Positions 53,656-62,751 are shown, counted from the first letter of the stretch. The stretch: 64,000 nt of DNA from Acetobacter pomorum (GCF_002738225.1 NZ_PEBQ01000010.1:1-64000); one strand, 5' to 3'. The notes: generated from the sequence alone by a model not told the origin. A program made the numbers and translations.

Positions 53656-54468
53656 ATGTATTCTTTTGCAATATCTGCACCGCCGAAGAAGTCGCAGAAT
53701 TTGGTCGAGAACCTGGGGAGGGCTGTCGAAGCATATTTTCGTCAGGGGGTAGATCAGTTTGTAATTGATATGAGTAGTGAAATCGCATCAGCTATTGATG
53801 CAGATGCATTGGCGGCAGAAGCTGTTTCGCATATAGCTCGCCGTGATTTTACAGCCATACCTTTCGCGACATGTGCCGTAAGGTTTTCTTCACAATTGTC
53901 ATGGCAATGGAAGCATTATGGCAACATCGAATGTGCAGAATTATTTGCAATTCCATTTGTACCAAAACCGGGTGTAGATCCAGATTTTGAGGGTCTATTG
54001 GCTTCTCTTCAGAGAACACAAGACCTATTCTGCCCCAGATCTCAAATCCGAATTACACCAAACTGGTGTTCTTTATATGAGTTGGATGCGGTTTCGCAGA
54101 GGCCTTCGCAGGTAAGTGCTGCGTTTAAGGCTATTTATGCTGATATACATTTCCAAAAATATCCTGTCATTTTATCTTCGATGGTCGATGATGGCACTCA
54201 TCCTCGGGCAATGATTGGGATAAGTCGTACTCTTGTTCCAAGAATGGGCCAAATTCCGGCATCTATATTAAGCAAATCGCCCAACCACCATACTTATTCA
54301 ATGGATCTCACTCTTGAACGGCATTCGGACTGGAGAGCTGAGGCTGCCAATCTTTCTGCCGTTGCCGCAATAGGCCTCCCAGTAAGGCTAACAGATATTG
54401 CCCTGATGAAAGAGAGCCTTGTCAAACGTGGCGAACATTCTTGGCTTCGCGAAGTTTCTGTGAACTGA
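53656..54468 (+). CDS. Hypothetical protein, co-transcribed with the DotB/TraJ-like ATPase
   Basis: This 270-residue soluble protein begins after AGGTGATCG. It has mixed alpha/beta composition with the segments LVENLGRAVEAYFRQGVD, FTAIPFATCAVRFSSQLSWQ and AEAVSHIARRDF. There is no lipobox or signal peptide, so it is not DotC or DotD, the usual partners of DotB. Its stop is 18 bp before the ATPase start, which carries a strong GAGG. A joint role in the transfer machine is therefore likely. No family is recognised. Confidence 0.65.
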   Translation: MYSFAISAPPKKSQNLVENLGRAVEAYFRQGVDQFVIDMSSEIASAIDADALAAEAVSHIARRDFTAIPFATCAVRFSSQLSWQWKHYGNIECAELFAIPFVPKPGVDPDFEGLLASLQRTQDLFCPRSQIRITPNWCSLYELDAVSQRPSQVSAAFKAIYADIHFQKYPVILSSMVDDGTHPRAMIGISRTLVPRMGQIPASILSKSPNHHTYSMDLTLERHSDWRAEAANLSAVAAIGLPVRLTDIALMKESLVKRGEHSWLREVSVN

Positions 54469-54486
54469 CTGGTGAGGTAATCTGAG

Positions 54487-55662
54487 ATGTCATCCCCGAT
54501 TACGTCACCATTAGAAGACCTTCGATTTCAAGATATTTACATGAAATTCCCTCCGGGGAACCCATTTGAGGTCGGGCCACCGGTAATCAGGTACAAGCCA
54601 AAACCAAAGCTTGGCGAGCCTGATGTGGCGGGGGTTTTTCCTATACCGGATCAATATATGGCGGCTATGGAAACCCTGACAGGGCAGGTTTTGCAAGCCT
54701 ATCGTGGGCGTAATAAGAAAAACTTCGCCTTTCAGGCAACCCCGAACCTTCGCATTAGAACAGTCACTTATTTTGATGAGCAAGGGCGTTGGAGAACTGC
54801 CCTACGAAGCCTTGATCGGAATGTTCATAAACTCAATGAACTAAATATCAGTCCTGAAGTTCTTATCCTCCTCCGTAGGTGGATGAACCGTAAGGGGGGA
54901 GTATTCGTGTTCGGGGCTACAGGGCATGGGAAGTCAACCACCTGTACGTCTATGATTGATGACTTTTTGTCGGATCATGGTGGCTATATGTATAGTGCCG
55001 AAGATCCGATGGAATTTGAATTTGATGCTGATAATTACAAATCGGCAGAGGTATGCCAGAGAGAAATAGATGACGATGACGGCTGGGAGCCCGCAATGAA
55101 GGATGCCCTTCGCTCTCGTCCTGACGTTGTTTACGCATCTGAATTCCGAAATGCGCCATGTGTAAAAATGCTTCTTAGGGCCTCCACATCTGGGCATCTT
55201 ACAATATCGACTGGCCACGCATCCAGCGTTGATGATGGTCTTATGTTTATGGGGCAGAGTGCATCAGAATTGATAGGGAATATGGCTTGGGTACAGCTTT
55301 CGCAGGGGCTTGTCGGAGCCATTCATCAGACGTTGATCAACGGCAGACCGCATATTGTCTGTCTGGAAAATACTGAAGCAGTGGCCAGCATTATCAGGGA
55401 GAATAAGTTTCATCTGCTTAGTAGTGAAATAGAACAGCAGCAGAATCGGCTTGAGATTATGGCACGCGATGGTGGTCGATCACCCTCAAGTTATGCCGAG
55501 CGAAATACAACCGTATCTATTCCAAGGGATATGCAGAAGCCTGCACGGAAACAAAATTCATCAGATACAAAGAAGATTCCAGCTAAAGCAAAAACTGTTA
55601 AGAGGCGTCCCAAGCCACCACCAACGACATGGGAGAAGCTTAGAGGGCTTCTCCCATTCTAG
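54487..55662 (+). CDS. DotB/TraJ/PilT-family secretion ATPase
   Basis: This 391-residue protein has Walker A GATGHGKSTT at about 143-152, an Asp-box region YSAEDPMEFEF, RSRPDVVYASEFRN in place of the usual RPDxxxxGExRD Walker B, and the His box TSGHLTISTGHAS. These are features of PilT-like hexameric ATPases, including Legionella DotB and IncI TraJ. The Walker B acidic residue is present (Glu in SEFRN). The C-terminal 60 residues are basic and disordered (KKIPAKAKTVKRRPKPP). It would power the type IVB system, or retract the thin pilus if it is PilT-like. It is the second gene of a two-gene unit. Confidence 0.85.
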   Translation: MSSPITSPLEDLRFQDIYMKFPPGNPFEVGPPVIRYKPKPKLGEPDVAGVFPIPDQYMAAMETLTGQVLQAYRGRNKKNFAFQATPNLRIRTVTYFDEQGRWRTALRSLDRNVHKLNELNISPEVLILLRRWMNRKGGVFVFGATGHGKSTTCTSMIDDFLSDHGGYMYSAEDPMEFEFDADNYKSAEVCQREIDDDDGWEPAMKDALRSRPDVVYASEFRNAPCVKMLLRASTSGHLTISTGHASSVDDGLMFMGQSASELIGNMAWVQLSQGLVGAIHQTLINGRPHIVCLENTEAVASIIRENKFHLLSSEIEQQQNRLEIMARDGGRSPSSYAERNTTVSIPRDMQKPARKQNSSDTKKIPAKAKTVKRRPKPPPTTWEKLRGLLPF

Positions 55663-55681
55663 TAGGGGATAGGGAGTTGCA

Positions 55682-57334
55682 TCAGGCCGCGATAGACTGC
55701 GTGCCTGATGAAGTGATTTCCAAGGAAAGAATTTTACCTGTCATAGTGTCATTTTGTGGTAGAGGCAGGTGAGCATACCCATTCGTGCAGCGAGACTGTG
55801 TCCCGTCAAGGCAATGCCATCCTGACAGATTTTCCTGCTGTAAGTGGGAAGTGACAGGCGTAAGTTTGTTGGCTGAAACAATATGAATGGATCCTACGGA
55901 TACCCCCATGTATCGCCGATCATCATAAAATGGGCCAATAGTGTCTGATGGGCGGGAAGCGTTAGAAGCAATTTTGGCATTTCGCACATCCTCCGGCAGA
56001 AGGAAGTGGACTCTATTCCCTACCTTGCGAACCGGACGAATTACTTTCCCATTATCAAGGATAAGACGAAGGTCAGAGTGATTGAGATTGGCCTGATTGT
56101 TAGTGACTGATGAATTAGAAACGATGTTCAGGCTATTCTTTCTTGCAAAAATTGCCTGATAGATCGGCCTAACAAAGTCAGGAGATGTCCCAGGTGGAGC
56201 AAATGCCCCTTCTTCCCAAGATGTTGGTTCACCTTCATCACCGATACTTGTGAACATTTTACGGTTGCCAGTATCGAGATAGGACTCAGTCGTCATGCCG
56301 TCAGCAATAATGACAGAGTGTCGTTCGGTTTCGACATGATAGTAATCGTATTCTTTGATACTGGTATCAAAGAAGATCGTAGCCCCATTCACCAGCATCC
56401 GTGCAGGAATGAACTTACCTTCAAAAAACAGGCAATGTTCAGGCGTGATGAGCATATCCTTGTAGGGGACACCATCGGCGATAGCGTTCGCAAGAATGCG
56501 AACTGGATAGTCAGACATATCTAGCGGCATTCCGACCTTAGCCGTGGCGCGGGACTTACCAATCCACTTGATTGTCGAAGTTTGGCGGTCTTGGCCGACA
56601 ACAGTGACTTGATCGCCAATAGCCAGATCTTCCACGGCGATATCACCAGACATAGTGCGGATCATAGAGCCTGGGAGAAAGCAGATTAAGCCAGCATCCA
56701 TATAATCCCACCGGAAATCCCCCGGAGTTACTCCTGGTGCCATTGTGATGCTGGAAACAAGCACGTTATTATGTGCGCCATACAGGGTGAAAGTGCCGTT
56801 AGAATTTTCGCCCCATGAACAGCCATTCCAATCGTCAGATGCAAATCTCAAACGATCATCAGGGGAAAGGTTGGTGATCTGGGGAATGACATAACCACTG
56901 AAGTGTTGGTAAATTTCGTTTCCGGGGCCGCTAAACGAGATGTTGGAGGTTGTGTAGTTGCAGATAAGTGAGGAATTGTTAGAAATGAGGATTGTGCCGC
57001 CTGTTACTGCCCCAGTGCCGTTGAGGTCGTGAACATCCCAACTCGTGTCAACTGTCGCGTTATCGAGAGCGAGTGTTGTATCTTGAGCGACAGTGACGGT
57101 TTCCTTGGACATATTCAGTGTGCCGTCAATGAGCGTAACAGAGCTACCCCCCATAACAGCCAAATCACCGGAGCTGTAGGTGTTTCCATCAAGATTGATA
57201 GATAGGGGGGTATTTGAGTTAATGATGGCAGTAATGCCGGAGGTCGGAAGGCCATTTGTCCAGTTATCGGGGTCATTCCATTCCCCTCCGTTTGTGCCAA
57301 TCCATTCTGTTGTAGAAGATCCTGTATCAGACAT
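55682..57334 (-). CDS. Hint-domain secreted protein
   Basis: This 550-residue protein has an N-terminal beta-helix-like part with GGEWNDPDNWTNGLPTSG-type repeats, common in surface proteins. The Hint domain starts at CFLPGSMIRTMSGD (Cys218) and includes VEDLAIGDQVTVVG, LITPEHCLFFEGKFIPARML and YYHVETERHSVIIADG. The domain is the Hedgehog/intein (Hint_2) type, which can cleave proteins autocatalytically at the Cys. Such proteins are abundant in acetic acid bacteria, and their role is not established. The start follows AAGGTTAATCTG. It overlaps no gene and ends 20 bp from the convergent ATPase gene. Confidence 0.88.
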   Translation of the reverse strand: MSDTGSSTTEWIGTNGGEWNDPDNWTNGLPTSGITAIINSNTPLSINLDGNTYSSGDLAVMGGSSVTLIDGTLNMSKETVTVAQDTTLALDNATVDTSWDVHDLNGTGAVTGGTILISNNSSLICNYTTSNISFSGPGNEIYQHFSGYVIPQITNLSPDDRLRFASDDWNGCSWGENSNGTFTLYGAHNNVLVSSITMAPGVTPGDFRWDYMDAGLICFLPGSMIRTMSGDIAVEDLAIGDQVTVVGQDRQTSTIKWIGKSRATAKVGMPLDMSDYPVRILANAIADGVPYKDMLITPEHCLFFEGKFIPARMLVNGATIFFDTSIKEYDYYHVETERHSVIIADGMTTESYLDTGNRKMFTSIGDEGEPTSWEEGAFAPPGTSPDFVRPIYQAIFARKNSLNIVSNSSVTNNQANLNHSDLRLILDNGKVIRPVRKVGNRVHFLLPEDVRNAKIASNASRPSDTIGPFYDDRRYMGVSVGSIHIVSANKLTPVTSHLQQENLSGWHCLDGTQSRCTNGYAHLPLPQNDTMTGKILSLEITSSGTQSIAA

Positions 57335-57488
57335 CAGATTAACCTTATATATTCAGTTCTGTCTTAACGACTTTCTCAATAAAAATATTATCCTACACGT
57401 ATCTAATTATAACAAGACTATTTCATCATCTTATTAAAATAAGCCTTTAAATAAAGCCACGCACAAAACATGAAAGGAATCAATAAAA

Positions 57489-58061
57489 ATGGCCTTAGTG
57501 AAACTCAAAGCAGGTAGTCAAAAGATCAGAGTTGTATTGTTGCTAAGTCTTGTATTTGGAAGTCTAGGAGAAGCACATAAGGCTTATGGCGCATTTGCTG
57601 GGACAGTTGAACGGGCCAAGGCGCCTGAGATTTCGGAGGAGTTCACAAGATGTGTGAATGGGATAAGGTCTGATGCTGACAGTGATCAATCTATGCAGGA
57701 GTGCATAGATAGTGAAATAAGCAAGCAAAGAGAGGCATTGGTCACTGAATATGAAGGACTGATGAATATCTCCAGCCCACAAGAAAAAGAAAAAGTGAAG
57801 AAAACTCAGGCTGAGTGGAGTGCAGGCTTCTATCAGCATTGTCACTCATCTGCAGGAAGCGATATTAATGTGGCCTCGGAGAATTTAGACGAAAATATCA
57901 AACTGGATGCTGAATTGAATTTCAAGGAATGTGTTATGGATGGGTATTTGGCAAGACGTATCACACTTAGTTCGTTGCGAAATAGGCAGGATAAAAAGGG
58001 AAATGATCCCAGTGGTAGTGTAGCTCCGTTAGATGCGTCTGCCCCCTCCGAAAGTGATTAA
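57489..58061 (+). CDS. LprI-like (DUF1311) exported protein
   Basis: This 190-residue protein has AAGGAA before the ATG and a signal peptide (VVLLLSLVFGSLGEAHKAYG). The mature part follows the LprI/DUF1311 pattern: four cysteines in a helical bundle (TRCVNGIR, QECIDSE, QHCHSSAG, KECVMDG) with the KKTQAEWSAGFYQHC core typical of the family. The family includes lysozyme inhibitors that act outside the cytoplasm. Here it could protect the wall or guide peptidoglycan remodelling together with the lysozyme-like protein at 46586. Its stop overlaps the convergent gene's stop by 4 bp. Confidence 0.78.
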   Translation: MALVKLKAGSQKIRVVLLLSLVFGSLGEAHKAYGAFAGTVERAKAPEISEEFTRCVNGIRSDADSDQSMQECIDSEISKQREALVTEYEGLMNISSPQEKEKVKKTQAEWSAGFYQHCHSSAGSDINVASENLDENIKLDAELNFKECVMDGYLARRITLSSLRNRQDKKGNDPSGSVAPLDASAPSESD

Positions 58062-58483
58062 GGAGAGGGGAGTGGGGAGAAGCTTATTTCGTCCCGGTAT
58101 TCCGCATCTTGTGCGTCAGGCTCCAATTCACAGATCTCTGGGCCGATATGTTCTGACGTCAGTCTGGCTAAAGATTCAGGCTTTACATCATCCGGCAAAA
58201 GATTGGTTCCGGGTTGATGGGTTAAAACAAATTTTTCTTCTATCCATCCTGAGGGAATAGGGGGGAGGCCCTTGAATTCTGGATATCTATCTATTGTTTG
58301 CTGCTCGTTGCTTCGCTCTTTCGCTTTCGCCTTATCGCTTCTGCTTTTCTCCAGATCATCAGTCTTTTGAAGTTCCCGTGTTACGGCGGTTACCGTTGGA
58401 GGTTCCTTCTTTGTTGCGGGCGCAGATGATTTGGGAGAAGTGCTGACCTTATTCGCTTCTGCCCAGGAGAATAGATCCAACAT
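58058..58483 (-). CDS. Hypothetical charged protein
   Basis: This 141-residue soluble protein has a GCGAGG ribosome binding site. The first 70 residues are basic and low complexity (KSRSDKAKAKERSNEQQ). The second half (FKGLPPIPSGWIEEKFVLTHQPGTN) looks folded and acidic at the end. It may be an adaptor protein. Both the charged disordered half and the small size are common among plasmid genes of this region. No function is recognised. Confidence 0.55.
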   Translation of the reverse strand: MLDLFSWAEANKVSTSPKSSAPATKKEPPTVTAVTRELQKTDDLEKSRSDKAKAKERSNEQQTIDRYPEFKGLPPIPSGWIEEKFVLTHQPGTNLLPDDVKPESLARLTSEHIGPEICELEPDAQDAEYRDEISFSPLPSP

Positions 58484-58595
58484 GGAAGCCTCGCGTTCGC
58501 GTTTAGAGGAATTTGCTGTTGGACGGTAGTGTAGTCTCTAATGATGCAAGGCAGTACAAGTTGAGAGTTATCCCCCGAACTCGGAGGGGAAATGT

Positions 58596-58985
58596 TTACA
58601 ATCGGTTATTGCTCACTGGAGAGGTCATTCTGACTTTTAGCGGCTTGGCAGATAGAATCTCCCGTCCCCTTTTATAGATTATGCGCCCCATGTGAATGGT
58701 GGACCCAGGATGTAGAGAACATGATTTGAGCCTCCTAAGGGTTTCTAAGGCCAATACTCCATTTTCTATATATCCAATTTCAGTTTGGGCACCTTTATCT
58801 GTGGCCATTACAAGCCTGTAAGGGGATCTGGACGTTGTCTGAGAGATTATCAATGTTGTGATGTCGTCATGCTGATCAGTAGAGAATATCAAGTTTAATT
58901 CACCATCATTGTGGTCAGTCGTTATCTCGATCATGATCAGCCTACTTAGTTTAAGCCAGTTCAAATCAAACGTAATCTTTTTCAT
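58596..58985 (-). CDS. Hypothetical small protein
   Basis: This 129-residue protein may begin instead at an internal ATG (residue 18), where AGG precedes. It has a beta-rich N-terminal part (IEITTDHNDGELNLIFSTDQ, ITTLIISQTTSRSPYRLVMAT) and a basic C terminus (IIYKRGREILSAKPLKVRM). The pattern hints at a small beta sandwich. Upstream of both starts lies a CTGGCTTAA motif shared with the region before dnaE. No family is recognised. Confidence 0.5.
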   Translation of the reverse strand: MKKITFDLNWLKLSRLIMIEITTDHNDGELNLIFSTDQHDDITTLIISQTTSRSPYRLVMATDKGAQTEIGYIENGVLALETLRRLKSCSLHPGSTIHMGRIIYKRGREILSAKPLKVRMTSPVSNNRL

Positions 58986-59117
58986 TCAATATAGAATGTA
59001 CTTAAGCCAGAAGTTAGGGGCAATTTTATTGGCAAGGCCAAATCACTGTTTGTGGCATGCATAAATGTGATGGATAGAAATGATAAGGTTTAATCAAATC
59101 ATTCGGAGTGCCTAGTT

Positions 59118-61109
59118 ATGGCCAGAAAGCCTGATCGAATTAAAGATGTTGGAGCTAAAATTGGGGGGGCGAGAAAAGATCAGGCTCGCGAAAGGCTTAA
59201 TTTGGATGTCTTGAGTGATTTGAACGCGGAAGAGCGGATCAAATTAGTAAAGAAAAATGCTGTCTGGCCAGAACCTAAATGGGCTGACCTGGTTAATGAA
59301 GGGATGCAGGCTGTCGTAGCAGCTAAAATCAGAATAATTCGACGTAATTTGGCCCCACAACCCACAACAAATTATAAAGGCGCTCCTCCTACATTTGAGC
59401 GTGCTTCAGAATTGTATGTTGAAATGGTCACCTCGCTCGCAGATGCACTTGTGAACTGCAAGACAGAGCAGGATTTGAATCTGGCTGTAAAAAAATTCAG
59501 AGAAGAGCATTATGCGGCAGGAGAGGGGAAAACTGCTCCTTTGCCTGGGAGGTACGGAAGTGGCAGGTCTCTGAATATGACGCCTGACAGGTTCCAAATA
59601 TACAAGTCCAGTGACCCACTTCCTTTCAATGACAAATATGGCATGGTTCTCTTCTCCTCGAAAGAGGAGGTTAGCATCAAGAAAGATTTGGCTGCAGGCT
59701 TCCCTTTGAAAAAGGTCGAGCCCTTTATGAAGGGTCTTGTTATCAAGAATATCAGGATGGTGACAAACCCTAAGGATAAACGTGAGGACTGGATTTATGC
59801 GGATAAGGTCGAGGCGTATTATTCTCTGGCTAATAGCATAAGGCGTGTAGGGTATTTTGATTCAAAAGAGGCAGCTATTGCTGCGGCAAAGCTTCGCTAT
59901 GAAGAAAAGAAGAAAAAAAGAATAAATCTTCCTGAAAGGCCTCATGTTGATCAGGTAGCGCGAAGAGGGCCAGATTATCGAGGTGGTTACAACATCTCTG
60001 CTGAACGTTTAATGAAGGAATTTAACTTTCGAGCTATAGAATTTGGAGAATGGTTGCCTAATGATGAGCGCCAGGTAGTCGTAAATGCGGCATGGTGTGC
60101 CTGTCACGACTTGGCAGACGCATTAGGAATATCACCGGAGGGTGTCAGTCTGGGCGGCACGCTGTCTCTTGCCTTTGGTGCTAGAGGTAAAGGGCATGCG
60201 GATGCTCATTTTGAGCCGGGACGGATGGTCATGAATATGACCCGTATGCGAGGTGCAGGGTCATTGGCCCATGAATGGGGTCATGCCTTAGACTTTTACA
60301 TTGCGAACTCCAGAGCGCCTACTAATGAACTTAAAATGGAAGGTAAAGGCCTGCGCTATGCGAGTGGTGGCTCTGAGAAATATAGCACAAGTCGATCCGC
60401 GCGGCTTAGATTCCTCCCGCCGAATGTCGTGAGTGAAGTCAATAAAGTCATGACTTCCTTGGCTAGGATACAGTTGACCCCCGAAGAGGATATTGCTCGT
60501 TGGGAGGATGATATCTCAAAATTAAGGGAGAACAGGGTTAAAATCGAAAGCAAATATAGTGAGTATTTGGCCGCCGAAAGTGAAGGTAAAAAGACTGTTT
60601 ACGGTATGACGCCTGAAGATGTTAAGCGGCATTATGATATGAGACTTGCTGATGTAGATAAGAAAATCGAGCGATGCCAGAAAGCTATTATGGATATACA
60701 CAACGGAGGGGTAACGCGCACTGTCCAGACAAGTTTTGCGGATGAAGCTTGTAAGATTGGTAAGACGGATTATTGGGTCAAACCGACAGAAATGTTCGCA
60801 AGAGCGTTTGAATCGTGGGTGCAGGATAAACTGAACGGAGCTCAAAACCCTCGTATATCTACCTACCTAGTGCATGGCACTGACCATGCAATTTTTGATG
60901 CGATGGTCAAATTGGGAGTTATTGCTGGCAACCCTTATCCAGGAAATAGAGAGAGAAAGGAAATAGGGAAAGCCTTTGAAAGCTTTATGCGAGTTATAGG
61001 GCCAGAATATGGACTGGTGAACAAATCACCACGCCCTTTGAATGCAATAACAATTGAAGATCCCAAATACAAAACGGCAGAGGAAGATTTTTCTCCCTCC
61101 GCCGTTTAG
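59118..61109 (+). CDS. Polyvalent-type metallopeptidase protein (LPD1-like, HEWGH)
   Basis: This 663-residue protein has a basic N-terminal region, a middle with repeated charged segments (YADKVEAYYSLANSIRRVGYF), then at about 290-400 the segment ISAERLMKEFNFRAIEFGEW followed by zinc-binding HEWGHALD at about 385-392. This order matches the LPD1-type metallopeptidase domain of the large polyvalent proteins found on phages and conjugative elements, which are delivered with DNA and attack host factors. A helical region and a conserved tail (KPTEMFARAFESWVQDKL) follow. The size and single enzyme domain make this a compact member. The target is unknown. CGGAG precedes the ATG. Confidence 0.75.
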   Translation: MARKPDRIKDVGAKIGGARKDQARERLNLDVLSDLNAEERIKLVKKNAVWPEPKWADLVNEGMQAVVAAKIRIIRRNLAPQPTTNYKGAPPTFERASELYVEMVTSLADALVNCKTEQDLNLAVKKFREEHYAAGEGKTAPLPGRYGSGRSLNMTPDRFQIYKSSDPLPFNDKYGMVLFSSKEEVSIKKDLAAGFPLKKVEPFMKGLVIKNIRMVTNPKDKREDWIYADKVEAYYSLANSIRRVGYFDSKEAAIAAAKLRYEEKKKKRINLPERPHVDQVARRGPDYRGGYNISAERLMKEFNFRAIEFGEWLPNDERQVVVNAAWCACHDLADALGISPEGVSLGGTLSLAFGARGKGHADAHFEPGRMVMNMTRMRGAGSLAHEWGHALDFYIANSRAPTNELKMEGKGLRYASGGSEKYSTSRSARLRFLPPNVVSEVNKVMTSLARIQLTPEEDIARWEDDISKLRENRVKIESKYSEYLAAESEGKKTVYGMTPEDVKRHYDMRLADVDKKIERCQKAIMDIHNGGVTRTVQTSFADEACKIGKTDYWVKPTEMFARAFESWVQDKLNGAQNPRISTYLVHGTDHAIFDAMVKLGVIAGNPYPGNRERKEIGKAFESFMRVIGPEYGLVNKSPRPLNAITIEDPKYKTAEEDFSPSAV

Positions 61110-61172
61110 AGCGCAAAGTTATATCCGCGTCTTTCGTTGTGTGACTAAAAAGCACGCAACGAGAAGGGGTCG

Positions 61173-61664
61173 TTATTTCTTTGTGCGACGGGTGGTGCGT
61201 GTGGCAGGCGCTTTCTTAGCGGCCTTTGCTGGAGTTGTTTTTGTGGCCACCTTTTTAGCAGTAGTCGAAGCGGCTGAACGTTTAGGGGTCGCTTCCGTTT
61301 TTGGCGCAGAATCACGCTTTTTAGCGGAGGCTGAGCCATTTGTGGCTGAACCAGCCTTCTTTTTGGCGGCTTTCTTCGCTGGAGACATGTGCTCCTTAAT
61401 GCGCTGCTTCATGACTGGAGCGGCCTTGAAGCGAACCGTAAATCCTGGTGGCACTTCCACCTTTTCCTGTGTGCGAGGATTCAAGGCAGTGCGAGCTTTG
61501 GTTTCGCAAATGCGAAATGTGCCAAAGCCTGGCAGTGTGAAGTAACCTTCGTCTTCCAGACTATCTTTGATAGCCTGGATAACATCTGTGGCAGCCTGCT
61601 GAGCTGCAACGCCAGTGCATTCAATTGAGTCTTGGATTGCGGCAGCGATGAAAGCTTTACTCAT
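61173..61664 (-). CDS. HU-family DNA-binding protein with histone-H1-like tail
   Basis: This 163-residue protein has a complete HU/IHF domain at about 1-95 (SKAFIAAAIQDSIE, IKDSLEDEGYFTLPGFGTFR, NPRTQEKVEVPPGFTVRFKAA). A Lys/Ala-rich tail of about 65 residues (AKKAAKKKAGS, TPKRSAAST, KKAPATRTTRRTKK) resembles eukaryotic histone H1 and the tails of some alphaproteobacterial HU proteins. It compacts and bends plasmid DNA. A consistent ribosome binding site (CGAGG) lies upstream. It faces the end of the metallopeptidase gene with 63 bp between the stops. An opposite-strand frame of similar length is an artefact of its composition. Confidence 0.88.
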   Translation of the reverse strand: MSKAFIAAAIQDSIECTGVAAQQAATDVIQAIKDSLEDEGYFTLPGFGTFRICETKARTALNPRTQEKVEVPPGFTVRFKAAPVMKQRIKEHMSPAKKAAKKKAGSATNGSASAKKRDSAPKTEATPKRSAASTTAKKVATKTTPAKAAKKAPATRTTRRTKK

Positions 61665-62109
61665 TAGAACCTCGGTTCTCCGTTGGGTGAGCGTGTAAGA
61701 ATTGAATATCCATTATTCTCTAACTATCAAGGGTAAATTAAAATCGTCAGTTTCTTTTAAGTCGAAAGTGCTGGTGTGACCTCACTTTTATATTGTGAGG
61801 CGAAATGAAATATCCTTTTTGATAAATAACCTATGCGAATATGTTTCATGTCCACTCCTAGAATAACAAAATTGAGTAAACCCCAAGATTTTTTCACTCT
61901 AGCTTGCAAAAGAAATGTGTTTTTGCTCTGAGCTTCGGTGATGGACATTAGATAGATTTAACTTATTGCCATTAGTTGCGCAATAAGTAATCAGGTATAT
62001 GAGTATAGTAGCGATCATTAAACTATATCAGATAGAGATGTTTATAGACCAAACATCGTTGGTTTCGGCTAAATAAGCATCGTATGCGATATCGGATCAG
62101 GAGACTTTA
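61665..62109. other. Intergenic region with a dyad near the secreted gene
   Basis: This 445-bp gap holds no convincing gene. A 63-codon frame at 61757-61948 on the minus strand lacks a ribosome binding site and is considered spurious. CTTATTGC at 61963-61970 and GCAATAAG at 61981-61988 form a dyad that could be an operator. AT-rich promoter-like sequence precedes the GTG start at 62110. Confidence 0.45.
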
Positions 62110-62751
62110 GTGATTAGGTTAATGTCTGGCTTCTCCGTCAATTCCCTCACTTTTGCGCTTATGACGTGTTCTTTTTTATTGGGTGCTTTTGATCCTCATT
62201 CCTCGCATGCTGAGCCTATATCCTCCGCCTCACCAGATGAAGCAAAAAGTCTTTCCATCCCGGATACGGCAGATATGATTGTTTCTGGAGGGGGTGGGCA
62301 TGGAGAGTGGGTGTATATAATGGGACCTTTGCATGATCCCTCTCAGCAGAAGCTTAAATTCATGCTCCCACCAGGTAAGGATGGGAAGGGTGTTGCTTTT
62401 GAGTGTGAACGCTCATCAGGGAGGGCTGAGTTAGCCTTCATTATGCCAGGTGTGCAGTTTAGGGTTGGCCAATCTCAAGATGTTGCACTGCAAATTGGGC
62501 CAGTTACAGAATTCTTAAAAATGACGGTAAAAAGCGTGCCTCCAGAAGGAAGGCCACCGATTTTCTACGCGGAGGGTAAGTCTATCCCGGATATCCTCAG
62601 TGCTATGGGGCATGTTCCGACAAGTTTGTTCGATGCGAAATTGTCGTTTGGCTTACAGAAGAAGTACGCATCTTTCCCCATACCAAGACCGGCCGAAGTT
62701 CCAAAAACGACAGGTTTGCTCTGTGAAAGTTGGATGAAAAGCGCCAAGTAG
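62110..62751 (+). CDS. Exported hypothetical protein
   Basis: The start is GTG at 62110, supported by CAGGAGA seven bases upstream. The 213-residue protein has a signal peptide (FALMTCSFLLGAFDPHSSHA). The mature part has a Gly-rich turn (IVSGGGGHGEWVYIM) followed by beta-type segments and two cysteines (FECERSS near the middle, LLCESW near the end). There is no catalytic motif. A bidirectional terminator separates it from recA. It may belong to the periplasmic part of the transfer system, but this is inference from the many secreted neighbours. Confidence 0.65.
   Translation: MIRLMSGFSVNSLTFALMTCSFLLGAFDPHSSHAEPISSASPDEAKSLSIPDTADMIVSGGGGHGEWVYIMGPLHDPSQQKLKFMLPPGKDGKGVAFECERSSGRAELAFIMPGVQFRVGQSQDVALQIGPVTEFLKMTVKSVPPEGRPPIFYAEGKSIPDILSAMGHVPTSLFDAKLSFGLQKKYASFPIPRPAEVPKTTGLLCESWMKSAK

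Noticed and set aside
53656-54468. Assignment as DotC/DotD lipoprotein upstream of the DotB-like ATPase
   Set aside because: No lipobox or signal peptide is present, and no similarity to those lipoproteins is visible.
61054-61545. 163-codon plus-strand frame opposite the HU gene
   Set aside because: The Ala/Val/Phe-rich translation is the antisense image of the Lys/Ala tail; the HU domain on the other strand is unambiguous.
61757-61948. 63-codon minus-strand frame
   Set aside because: Weak start context and no family or compositional support; treated as intergenic.
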